From assembly GCA_030431095.1 (NCBI GenBank), contig JAUIJU010000006.1:42664-106663 (forward strand): a DNA stretch of 64,000 nt, given 5' to 3'. The stretch's first letter is position 1, and each line of letters starts with the position of its first letter. Of this stretch, positions 45,201-50,208 are shown piece by piece. This stretch comes from Gammaproteobacteria bacterium. GTDB lineage: Bacteria; Pseudomonadota; Gammaproteobacteria; Xanthomonadales; SZUA-36. Made by a program: the position numbers and the translations under genes. The notes beneath the pieces are model-generated. The model had not been told where the DNA came from. It worked only from the letters and a program-made list of their open reading frames with translations, and searched no databases.

Positions 45201-45400
45201 AGGTCTCGGATCTGGATTTCGGCGCCCAGGCGGATTCCCCCACCGGATTCAGGGTCATCGGCGAATTCATCCTCGGCCCGGCGAGCATCAAGAAGTGGAC
45301 GTTCGCGGAGGTTCCGCCCGATGGCATCGAGAGCCTGTTCCGTGACATCGAGAATCGAAAGACGTCCTTCATTCTGTCACGTTACCAATTGAACCCGTAA
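36227..45400 (+). CDS. Giant secreted RHS/YD-repeat protein, copy 2
   Basis: A 3,057-aa paralogue of RHS 1. It starts with a basic n-region and signal peptide (RRLLCLLLLVLAAPAWAQ). The cohesin-like domain, Pro-rich linker, VPVPGLSMAGLAALFMAVLA helix with FLRHGARG, second hydrophobic stretch and dockerin-like GDANADGEVNAQDIP follow in the same order. The split cadherin-like domain here contains a discoidin-like segment (VREVRIFGDRLADTAI) plus an FG-GAP-type propeller (DIDGDGFNEVIAV). PASTA-like, MopE-like (DTDDDGDGYSENQGDCDDGD) and Big_2-like domains precede the RHS shell and core HRYLYAASNPVNFIDPTG. The unknown C-terminal domain matches copy 1 over nearly its whole length. The start at 36227 has a GGGAGA site 6 bp upstream; an ATG at 36146 is in frame. 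No immunity-type gene follows. Confidence 0.88.
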   Translation: MASAHDRVGHSRVPFDQAHPRRLRRTNVPRRRDRVRRLLCLLLLVLAAPAWAQSELQVGTVTAGPGDEVFLPVDFVTDGSVVALQFDLIYDSGVLDVTDTAPGAALVDHALDAQPIAPGRLRLVVTANSLTPLAPGRLLDLRVAVDPLAAPGDYPLVFEAVRLADAQAQPLQPDALVDGRVRVAAPPSPPPPAAPGAGDGAGAVPVPGLSMAGLAALFMAVLALAWLFLRHGARGVALSVMTASVLLSSVVRAQVLPGDANADGEVNAQDIPFIVDEIQERQDAPGDADCTMDGAVDVLDAVCVLQPGDDPDPDPNPDNRPPQLDALSDRLVRVGDAVSLVATATDPDLPDDRLAWSLSQGPVGTSLAQVDGALLWIPSDDHVGDNPFTVRVTDAAGAWDERSFVVQVSRRGNPPRLEALTDVSLTVGDSLDLLARASDPDLPDDQLTFALELAPAGLLLDPDTGRLTWVPDAGQVGFHDVSLTVADQDGLQDFTGFTVGVFAANRPPEGSADLFTVEIGGVLAVDAPGVLDNDSDPDGDALSAVLLDGPQNGDLAFDADGGFEYQSRRPEPLDGDPPYLENVNLSLEAVPTLEPFNVSHLRHLERIVDGDPSTSGSAPGGFYHLPLEVRFDAEDVTVREVRIFGDRLADTAIADNTEAQVRLLDRNGDELYHSGAIALSLPDRDAVLTLDPPVAGVHVLEYRATAWDGPGGQGFILGELEILGDGTRQRLPMVEEWHWDGEGTERPDQENVQATPVVIDLDDDEVPEVVFAAGLRAISRPMGWVQILDGATGEEKFPSAFCSEVATHMAGGDIDGDGFNEVIAVAGEPLNGICQAPNPYRLRAIAHDGTEKWLSEPIERPAGWGAAIVLADLDGDGTSEILHGRQALDHEGRLLWTAEGVLANSYLPEVADIDLDGEVEVVYGGSVYDRFGVQEWTTSFNKDWAAIANFDDDPFAEIFVNGPNRSQLYEHDGQVAWASSYISGGPPTVGDFDADGAPEIGFARGSDYVVLETDGSLKWSRRIKDGSSGRTGSSLFDFDGDGRMEVVQSDEAYFRIWDGATGNVRFRVPLTSITNTELPLVADVDGDGQAEVLVPANGWPEPGTEGVYVFGGAEDDFVRARPIWNQHGYHVTNVMPDGRIPADEPQNWLVSGLNHHRVNDFLPDERARADRFTYAAHDGELASEPVEVFIDIVPERFPPVITSLPVDLASPGFEYFYDVQAEDRNKDLLTFGLAGAPAGMTIDAGTGLLRWMPGEDDLGRHLVDIRVSDPDGAEAIQAFFLEVLPAVAVPDVVGETEDDAATLLEAATLSPGRTSTAFDPSVPPNHVAQQQPPAGSVAPAGARVDLVLSLGAGPQDTDDDGDGYSENQGDCDDGDDSLYPGADDTPGDDIDQDCDGFDATEPLSALLVAPGALDLLVGQSAMVQAWGAFPDGSAQPVTSLASWSSNAPAIATISAAGEVSAVSPGTAVITANLGDESGQVTVEVTAVDLQDDQAPVVRLIAPADGAHVAGPVDVIGTVNDDALYRWELSMLRSGDAEASVLATGEGAVQAGTLGQIDPTLMRNGAYTLRLAAFDRGGNISADQLTVLLDGEMKVGHFTLTFEDLNVPVGGVPLTVNRVYDSRDKRVGDFGTGWRLGFDTVEVSCSADLSSGWYVQRAGMSFRLQATRPHTCMILIPGQRPIVFDLVTTPSVSPIVPFPPFAIQTGLVPREPAFGTLEILGNRSVSIFDPQPGPATLADDLTGLPWVPDRFVYRTLEGTEFTLSRNHGLERIRDANGNTVTIGSDGVTHSAGRSISFERNPSGRIVALSDPMGGVQHYDYDRHGDLSRHTDAVGGATRYRYDIRRNLVNVTDALGARAIVNEYDDQGRLIATTDANGHRTEFAVDLDARQFVTTDPNGHQVVRSFDESGNVLTEQRTLTIEGVPTVALTTNSYDPDGNQTATVDPDGVRNTYDYDADRNLTRLTTQTGAGEMALSLAYDDQGRVTSRTEFSGETTLMTYDVRGNLTERRDAFGAVTRHAYDASGRRVVDIDPNGNRHETRYTGVGLVRRRDKFDASGQHLFRMDYDHDANGRLIATTAYVDPENGLGPVIRTYAYDASGRRVLATDAAGNEWRYEYDAAGQRVAEIDPFGQRTEYRYDPAGRVIATRFADGTQIRSEYDAFGNEVRSVGPAGQVTLHEYDEAGRRVATVSPDGHRIEMVYTPGGRLSAVIDQSGARTDYEYDDAGRIVNVIGPSVEVNLSGVFARPQTRTQYDGNGNVAATIDANGFVTGFAYDPAGRETGRVFPDGATISQSHDANANVNRTVDPLGLATEYRFDGLDRLVRVEQPPASPGDPVSTVSTSAYDPLGNRIAQQDALGRLTRFTYNPLGEVTSRVLPGGQSEHFIYERGLRLSESVDFNGSATTIEYDAMHRAVRRTYGGGLVEEFAYTPTGQVASATADTGTTFFDYDELDRLVEIRQAAGATVAYAYTPRGEVATLTVDGRELAAYAYDALGRLVEVQTGEGTTRYGYDLAGNQTVVESANGTRTMRAFDSMRRLSRIQEIDASGVLVQQLDYTRDERGMRVATDELNGSRETYGYDQLNRLISRERTGVGAISEQFEFDAVGNRTRVIDATGDRQFSYDSNDRLYQAGDASLAYDAAGNRTRFQSGNVTTDYEWNDRGLLSAVETNGQRTEFGYDALGNRVEQRGDFEALDFVVDMASVTGLNQVVEHRDPAGDVLGETVFGTQPLHARAGGEVRFLHTDTLGSITLTTDADGGAAEPHRFASFGRAETPEAAQLPLGFTGQQFDRETGLQYLRARYYDPGTGVFLSEDPLLGNLADPVTRHRYLYAASNPVNFIDPTGEYSLASLSVSQSISNVLKATTAAGLFCSALGATENTATLKALFNLAVTGAKYANSGSLPKDATATLLDIDDPSSRVGIQKLKVELTAKGVMSVSAKSDGKPEVRFKLNLKTGRVYGKSAGEFDATLVKLRKCGGGVDVKLELLAEADGKVGKVSDLDFGAQADSPTGFRVIGEFILGPASIKKWTFAEVPPDGIESLFRDIENRKTSFILSRYQLNP
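41520..44530 (+). repeat. RHS/YD repeat array in RHS 2
   Basis: Same YDxxGR-type repeats as in copy 1 (YDDQGRLIATTDANGH, YDASGRRVVDIDPNGN), ending at the RHS core. Confidence 0.9.
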
Positions 45401-45415
45401 GAGTGATGCAGGGAC

Positions 45416-45460
45416 CTGGTGCCCCGCGTTTAAGCACCAGTCTGGTGCATCAGCGCGGGG
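45416..45460. other. Complex inverted repeat between RHS 2 and the LysR gene
   Basis: An outer stem CCCCGCG/CGCGGGG encloses the palindrome GCACCAGTCTGGTGC. A further CTGGTGC stands just upstream. There is no T-run. It may be a 3' mRNA structure of RHS 2 or a binding site. The rest of the 219-bp gap up to the LysR gene shows no clear promoter. Confidence 0.45.
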
Positions 45461-45619
45461 GGCGGGGCCGGGAGCGTTTCGTCGCGCAGACAATAACGTT
45501 TCAGAATCAAAGGAGTAACCCGGACGCCCCACAGACGCTTTATTGGCACGCAAACTGCATAACCCTGTCCAGTAAACCTCAATCACCACGGCATCGACCC
45601 CCCGGGCCAGGAGGGAAGG

Positions 45620-46525
45620 GTGGACATTCAGCAACGGAAGCTGTCCATGCGTGGGCTGCGGACCTTCTGTGCCGCCGCGCGGCACCGGACGCTGGTCCAG
45701 GCGGCGGACGAACTCTACATCACGCCTTCGGCAGTCAGCCACCAGCTGAAAAAGCTGGAGGGCGAGCTGGGCCTGTCACTGTTTCGTCGTGACGGGCGCA
45801 CACTGGCCCTGACCGAGGCCGGCGAGATGCTGTTCGACTCCATCCACGAACCCATGCTGCGCCTGGAGGCGGCGGCCGGGCAGGTGCGGGCGCGGTACTC
45901 GCGGGCCAGCCTGCGCGTGTCGGTGCAGCCCTTCTTCGCCAGTGAGCTGTTGATGCCGGTGCTCACGGAGTTTTACGAGGAGCACCCGGACGTGGATCTC
46001 AGCCTGGATGCCAGCGACGAGTCCAAGCGGCACATGCCCAGCACCGCGGACGTGGCCATCCGGCTGTTCGAGGAGCCGCCCGGGGACCTGGACAGCCGGC
46101 GCCTGTTTCCCCTGAGCCTGGTGCCGGCCTGCTCGCCGGAACTGCGTGAAAAACTGGAGAACCGCCAGCAGCGCAGCAATCCCCTGTTTCCCATCGTCGT
46201 GCACAGCGGCCGTCCGGATGCCTGGAAGCTCTGGGCCCACCAGAGCGGCATCCAGTTGCCCACCACCGGCAGCATCATTCGCCTGGACGCCATGAGCGCC
46301 ATCGTGCAGGCCGCCGAGCGCGGACTGGGCGTGGCCCTGGTGCCGCTGCAACTCACCCGCGGTCCCTTCGCCGAGGGCCGCCTGGTGCGCCTGTTCAAAC
46401 ACGCCCTGGAAACCACCGACGCGTACTACCTGATGTCGCGCAACGGGCTGGCCGAACGGCCCGACGTCAAGCGGTTCTGCGACTGGGTGTTGCGTCGCTT
46501 CGGGCAGGACCCGCTGCAATCCTGA
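45620..46525 (+). CDS. LysR-family transcriptional regulator (GcvA-like)
   Basis: A 301-aa regulator. The N-terminal winged helix shows MRGLRTFCAAARHRTLVQAADELYITPSAVSHQLKKLE, and a periplasmic-binding-protein-like effector domain follows (VSVQPFFASELLMPVLTEFYEEHPDVDLSL, AAERGLGVALVPLQL). The ITPSAVSHQLKKLE helix resembles the GcvA/AmpR group. The start is GTG at 45620, preceded by AGGAGGG; an internal ATG at codon 10 is an alternative. LysR proteins usually control a divergent neighbour, but here the upstream gene is the end of RHS 2. The target may therefore be the downstream exported protein or lie elsewhere. A terminator follows. Confidence 0.9.
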   Translation: MDIQQRKLSMRGLRTFCAAARHRTLVQAADELYITPSAVSHQLKKLEGELGLSLFRRDGRTLALTEAGEMLFDSIHEPMLRLEAAAGQVRARYSRASLRVSVQPFFASELLMPVLTEFYEEHPDVDLSLDASDESKRHMPSTADVAIRLFEEPPGDLDSRRLFPLSLVPACSPELREKLENRQQRSNPLFPIVVHSGRPDAWKLWAHQSGIQLPTTGSIIRLDAMSAIVQAAERGLGVALVPLQLTRGPFAEGRLVRLFKHALETTDAYYLMSRNGLAERPDVKRFCDWVLRRFGQDPLQS

Positions 46526-46533
46526 ATTTTCTT

Positions 46534-46555
46534 CAGCTGTAAGCTGCTCTTTTTT
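46534..46555 (+). terminator. Rho-independent terminator after the LysR gene
   Basis: CAGCT-GTA-AGCTG is followed by CTC and six T, with another T-run eight bases on. It lies nine bases past the LysR stop. The stem is short but the T-run is the strongest in this part of the window. Confidence 0.6.
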
Positions 46556-46647
46556 CGCTTTTTTCATGGTTTGACCGGTCGTACCTTGGAAACCGTCGCG
46601 ACACGTGGGGTGGGCGGCAATTCCAATCGAGCAAAGGAGAGGACGAC

Positions 46648-47196
46648 ATGAAACACCTGACCATGAATGTGAAACACTTCAATCGACTCAAACGGATGGG
46701 CGCCGTGGCCACGGCCCTGGGCCTGTCGCTGGCGGCATCGACCGCCTTCGCCGAAGGCAAGGCCTACGAGATGGTCGTCTACAGCGATTCGCCGACGGGA
46801 AAGCAGTTGCTGGCCGGCGAACTGGAGGAGGCCATGGACGTGGGCGCTTCCCTGCACGTCTCGAGCTTCGAGCGGTACAACAACCAGTGCGTTTCCCTGA
46901 CCCTGGCCGGGGACCACGCCGAGGCGGCGGTGGCCTGCGACGCGGCCGTGACGGCGGCGCGGCGTAGCAAGGGCGCCCAGCGGGTGCGATTTACCTCGCG
47001 CGGCGTGATGGGCGACGTGCGCACCAAGCGGGCCATGGCCTTCACCAACCGCGGCGTGCTGCGGGCGGTGCAGGGCGACCTGGAAGGCGCGCGGGAAGAT
47101 TTCGAGACGGCGGTGAACCTGACCTCCCGTGTCGAGGCCGCGCCGGCCAACCTGGCCACGCTGGGTGAAGTGATGTCCGTGGCGAAAGCCGACTGA
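46648..47196 (+). CDS. Exported TPR-like protein of unknown function
   Basis: A 182-aa protein with a signal peptide (AVATALGLSLAASTAFAEG) and an AAGGAGAGG ribosome site. The mature part begins KAYEMVVYSDSPTGKQLLAGELEEAM, then contains two TPR-like helical pairs (CVSLTLAGDHAEAAVACDAAV and AFTNRGVLRAVQGDLEGAREDF). It is expected in the periplasm. One Cys pair (NNQC, VACDAAV) could form a disulfide. I do not recognise a named family; similar small TPR proteins occur in marine gammaproteobacteria. It has its own gap after the LysR terminator and converges with the mscS-type gene. Confidence 0.7.
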   Translation: MKHLTMNVKHFNRLKRMGAVATALGLSLAASTAFAEGKAYEMVVYSDSPTGKQLLAGELEEAMDVGASLHVSSFERYNNQCVSLTLAGDHAEAAVACDAAVTAARRSKGAQRVRFTSRGVMGDVRTKRAMAFTNRGVLRAVQGDLEGAREDFETAVNLTSRVEAAPANLATLGEVMSVAKAD

Positions 47197-47223
47197 CCCC
47201 GGACCGGGCTGGACGATCCAGCC

Positions 47224-48588
47224 TCAGTAAGATTCGTCTGGGGGGTGGGGGCCGGCCATTGGGTCGGCCCCTGTTTCGTTGTCCTTCCCGTCCGCCGCGC
47301 GCCGGACCTCGAACGGGCCACCGGGCCCGTTGCGCAGCATGACCTCGCGGTGCGGATAGGGAATGTGAATGTCGTGTTCCTTGAAGGCGTCCCACAGGGC
47401 CAGCAACACGGTACCGCGGATATTGGTCAGTCCCTGCCTCGGGTCGGTGATCCAGAAGCGCAGGATGAAGTTCAGGGACGAATCGCCGAAGGCCGTCAGC
47501 CAGCACACCGGCGTACGTCCCGAGTAAACCCGCCGGCACGCCGAGGCCGCTTCGATGGACAGCCTGATGACCTCGTGCGGATCGGCGTCGTAACTGACCC
47601 CGAATTCCACGTCCAGGCGCACCAGCTGGTCCGAAAACGACCAGTTCACCACCTGGGTGGTGATGAAGTCTTCGTTGGGAATCAGGTACTCACGTCCATC
47701 GCGGGTGACCACCGACACGAAACGCGCGCGCAGCTCGCGTATCCAGCCGAAGGTTTCGCCCAGGGTAATGGTGTCGCCCGGCTTGATGGATCGGTCCATC
47801 AGGATGATGATCCCGGAGATGAAATTGGAGACCACTTTCTGCAGCCCGAAGCCCAGGCCCACGCCGATGGCGCCGGAGAACACGGCGAAAATGGTCAGGT
47901 CGATGCCCAGGCTGGAAATTCCCACCAGCACGGCGGCCGTGATCAGGGCGATCTTCACCACCTTGCCCAGCAGCACGCGCAGCGAAGGCGACAGGTCCTC
48001 GAAGCCTTCCAGGCGGCGCTCCAGGAAATTGCCCACGGTGATCGCGCCCCACAGCAGCACGCCCATCAGCAGCAGCATCTTGACGATCAGCAGGGCAGAC
48101 AGGCGGAACCCGCCCACGGCGAAGCCCGCCGCGTCCAGCAGCCGCGCCATGTCGTCGTCGATGTTGAGCACCACCAGGGCCACGTAGACCCACACCACGC
48201 CGGCCACCAGGCCACTCAGGGCGCGGTTGCGAATCATCCGGGAGACCAGCGCGATGGCCAGCCAGGCCAGGGCCAGGATCAGGGTGGTCTTGATCAGGTA
48301 CTGCGAGCCCGGCCAGCCGATGGAGCGGGTCAGCAACAGGGTGATTCCGCTGAGCGCCACGAAAAACAGCCATTCCATCCGCCGCAGGAACAGCGACAGC
48401 ACCCGCAGCAGTCGCGGGTTGGGATCGCGGATGGCGCGGATACGCTTTTCCAGGCGCGGCTTGAAGGCGCGCGCCAGCTGCCAGCTGACGACCAGCAGGA
48501 ACGTCACGATCAGCAATTGCATCAGGATCTGGGCGCTGCCGAGAAAATCCAGCAGGCGCTGCCCCAGTTCCCTGGCGAGGTACATCAT
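47224..48588 (-). CDS. MscS-family mechanosensitive channel
   Basis: A 454-aa inner-membrane protein. The first ~200 residues hold about five hydrophobic helices (LMQLLIVTFLLVVSWQLA, ALSGLVAGVVWVYVALVVL). The pore-forming MscS core follows: GISSLGIDLTIFAVFSGAIGVGLGFGLQKVVSNFISGIIIL. The beta domain carries IKPGDTITLGETFGWIREL and IPNEDFITTQVVNWSF. Such channels open under membrane tension and release solutes during hypo-osmotic shock. The product is longer than E. coli MscS (286 aa), owing to extra N-terminal helices, as in the YbdG/YnaI-like groups. Two adjacent ATG codons make the start ambiguous by one codon. Confidence 0.92.
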   Translation of the reverse strand: MMYLARELGQRLLDFLGSAQILMQLLIVTFLLVVSWQLARAFKPRLEKRIRAIRDPNPRLLRVLSLFLRRMEWLFFVALSGITLLLTRSIGWPGSQYLIKTTLILALAWLAIALVSRMIRNRALSGLVAGVVWVYVALVVLNIDDDMARLLDAAGFAVGGFRLSALLIVKMLLLMGVLLWGAITVGNFLERRLEGFEDLSPSLRVLLGKVVKIALITAAVLVGISSLGIDLTIFAVFSGAIGVGLGFGLQKVVSNFISGIIILMDRSIKPGDTITLGETFGWIRELRARFVSVVTRDGREYLIPNEDFITTQVVNWSFSDQLVRLDVEFGVSYDADPHEVIRLSIEAASACRRVYSGRTPVCWLTAFGDSSLNFILRFWITDPRQGLTNIRGTVLLALWDAFKEHDIHIPYPHREVMLRNGPGGPFEVRRAADGKDNETGADPMAGPHPPDESY

Positions 48589-48783
48589 GCGTTCGATGGT
48601 GGGGTCCCCCGGTCCGAATCGGATTCCATGCTAAACCATTCGGCGTGATCCTGGCGTTGACGCAAGCTGCGTGACGGAATGGTGTCCGCAATGACCCGAT
48701 CGGCGGCCAGACCGTTGCTTTTATCGCCGCGTGCGGACACCATAATGCACATCCTGATCGCACCCTGGAAAGGAGGAATGCTC

Positions 48784-49083
48784 ATGGCGAGCGAAGGTTA
48801 TCACGAGCCCCTGGAGGAGCTCAGCGACGAAACACGAGACATGCACCGGGCCATCGTATCCCTCATGGAGGAACTCGAAGCGGTGGACTGGTATCAGCAG
48901 CGCGTGGACGCCTGCAAAGACGAAGAATTGAAGAAGATCCTGGCCCACAACCGAGACGAGGAGAAGGAGCACGCCGCCATGGTGATCGAATGGATCCGGC
49001 GACGTGACCCCAAGTTCGACGAGGAATTGCGGGACTACCTGTTCACGGAGGGCCCGATCGGCCATCATCACGAAGACCACTGA
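48784..49083 (+). CDS. EncFtn-like ferritin without a shell-targeting tail
   Basis: A 99-aa helical protein matching the encapsulated-ferritin (EncFtn) family: HEPLEELSDETRDMHRAI, SLMEELEAVDWYQQRVDA, LAHNRDEEKEHAAMVIEWI and LRDYLFTEGPI. The Glu and His residues of EELE and DEEKEH form the di-iron ferroxidase site in the family, at the dimer interface. Characterised EncFtn proteins end in a long tail with an encapsulin-targeting peptide. This one stops at GPIGHHHEDH, with no such tail, and no encapsulin gene is in the window. AGGAGG lies 7 bp before the ATG at 48784. The in-frame ATG at 48778 is too close to that site, and the ORF-track start is too long. Iron oxidation in the cytoplasm is inferred. 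Confidence 0.88.
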   Translation: MASEGYHEPLEELSDETRDMHRAIVSLMEELEAVDWYQQRVDACKDEELKKILAHNRDEEKEHAAMVIEWIRRRDPKFDEELRDYLFTEGPIGHHHEDH

Positions 49084-49185
49084 TCCCTGATCGCCACGTG
49101 CCGAAATGGCGCGCATGGCATGAAATTATTGATGCGTGGTTTATACTTTTGACTCGCACCCTGTTTAGCATCCAAGAGAGACCTC

Positions 49186-50097
49186 ATGAAACATACAACG
49201 CGTCTTGTATTGATTTTGCTCGTAGTTCTCACCACCGCGGCCTGTTCGACGCCCGGTGCGAAAAATTTCACCAGTTCACGCCTTAACTGCGCGCTGCTCG
49301 GCGGCGCGTTGGGCGGCGGCGCCGGCGCCTTCGACGATTCCGACACCGCTGTTGCCGGTGCGGTCATCGGTGCGGCCATCGGCGCCATCTTCTGCGGTGA
49401 CAAGGACACCGACGGCGACGGCGTGAAAGATGGCAAGGACCAGTGCCCCGGCACGCCCCCGGGTTCCCCGGTGGACGAGTTCGGCTGCGAATTCGATGAC
49501 GACGGCGACGGCGTCGTGAACAGTGAGGACCGCTGCCCGAATACGCCCAAGGGCGTGGCTGTCGATTCCCGTGGTTGCGAACGTGACGACGACAACGACG
49601 GCGTCGGCAACAGCAAGGACCGTTGCCCCGGTACGCCGGCTGGCGCCAAGGTCGACCAGTACGGCTGCGCCGACACCGACAAGGACGGCGTCAACGACTA
49701 CCGTGACAAGTGCCCGAACACGGCGCCTGGCATGGCGGTCGACAACGACGGCTGCGACCTCGACAAGGAATATCGCCTGGAAGGCGTGAACTTCGAGTTC
49801 GACTCGGCCACGCTGACGGCCGAGGCCAAGGCCAAGCTGGATGACGACGTGCAGATCCTGCTGCGCCACTCCGACCTGAAGGTTGAGATCGCAGGTCACA
49901 CCGACAGCGTCGGCGCCGAGTCCTACAACGAAGGCCTGTCACTGCGCCGCGCCACCTCCGTGCGTGACTACCTGGTGGAGAAGGGCGCCAACCGCGCCAA
50001 CCTGACCGTCAAGGGGTACGGCGAGTCCGCCCCGGTGGCCAGCAACGACACCAGCGAAGGCCGGGCCCAGAACCGGCGCGTGGAGTTCCGTCACTAA
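49186..50097 (+). CDS. OmpA-family lipoprotein with thrombospondin type 3-like repeats
   Basis: A 303-aa protein with a lipoprotein signal (LVLILLVVLTTAAC). A Gly-rich glycine-zipper segment follows (ALLGGALGGGAGAF, AGAVIGAAIGAIF). Four Asp-rich calcium-type repeats of the DxDxDGVxDxxDxCPxTP kind span ~80-190. The C-terminal OmpA-like peptidoglycan-binding domain shows NFEFDSATLTAEAKAKL, IAGHTDSVGAESYNEGLSLRRA and NRRVEFRH. It likely ties the outer membrane to peptidoglycan, and calcium could stiffen the linker. It is monocistronic and ends at a strong terminator. Confidence 0.93.
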   Translation: MKHTTRLVLILLVVLTTAACSTPGAKNFTSSRLNCALLGGALGGGAGAFDDSDTAVAGAVIGAAIGAIFCGDKDTDGDGVKDGKDQCPGTPPGSPVDEFGCEFDDDGDGVVNSEDRCPNTPKGVAVDSRGCERDDDNDGVGNSKDRCPGTPAGAKVDQYGCADTDKDGVNDYRDKCPNTAPGMAVDNDGCDLDKEYRLEGVNFEFDSATLTAEAKAKLDDDVQILLRHSDLKVEIAGHTDSVGAESYNEGLSLRRATSVRDYLVEKGANRANLTVKGYGESAPVASNDTSEGRAQNRRVEFRH

Positions 50098-50137
50098 GGC
50101 GGGCGACACGCACCGCGGGCCCGCGTGGCCCGGAATG

Positions 50138-50174
50138 AAAAAACGCGGCGGTGAAATCACCGCCGCGTTTTTTT
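50138..50174. terminator. Bidirectional rho-independent terminator
   Basis: ACGCGGCGGTGA and TCACCGCCGCGT form a 12-bp stem with a 2-nt loop, flanked by six A on the left and seven T on the right. It serves both the OmpA-family gene and the convergent TonB-receptor gene. Confidence 0.9.
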
Positions 50175-50180
50175 GTGTCT

Positions 50181-50198
50181 GCGTTTCCGCGGAAACGC
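50181..50198. other. Perfect 18-bp palindrome
   Basis: GCGTTTCCGCGGAAACGC reads the same on both strands. It lies between the terminator and the TonB-receptor stop, so it may be a second hairpin in that gene's 3' end. Confidence 0.5.
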
Positions 50199-50208
50199 GA
50201 TTCCTTTC

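Larger units (their letters stand above)
33600..45400. repeat. Tandem-duplicated regulator/RHS module, copy 2
   Basis: Second copy of the unit described at 22102-33637, in the same orientation. It differs chiefly by an extra discoidin-like domain and a different propeller in the RHS ectodomain. Confidence 0.85.

Noticed and set aside
32950-45400. Contact-dependent or T6SS-type polymorphic RHS toxin with immunity protein
   Set aside because: The two C-terminal domains are nearly the same, no toxin motif is visible, no small immunity gene follows either copy, and there is no PAAR, VgrG or EagR gene in the window.
48500-50100. Encapsulin nanocompartment operon around the EncFtn-like gene
   Set aside because: The neighbours are an MscS channel and an OmpA lipoprotein; no HK97-fold shell gene or cargo-targeting peptide is present.
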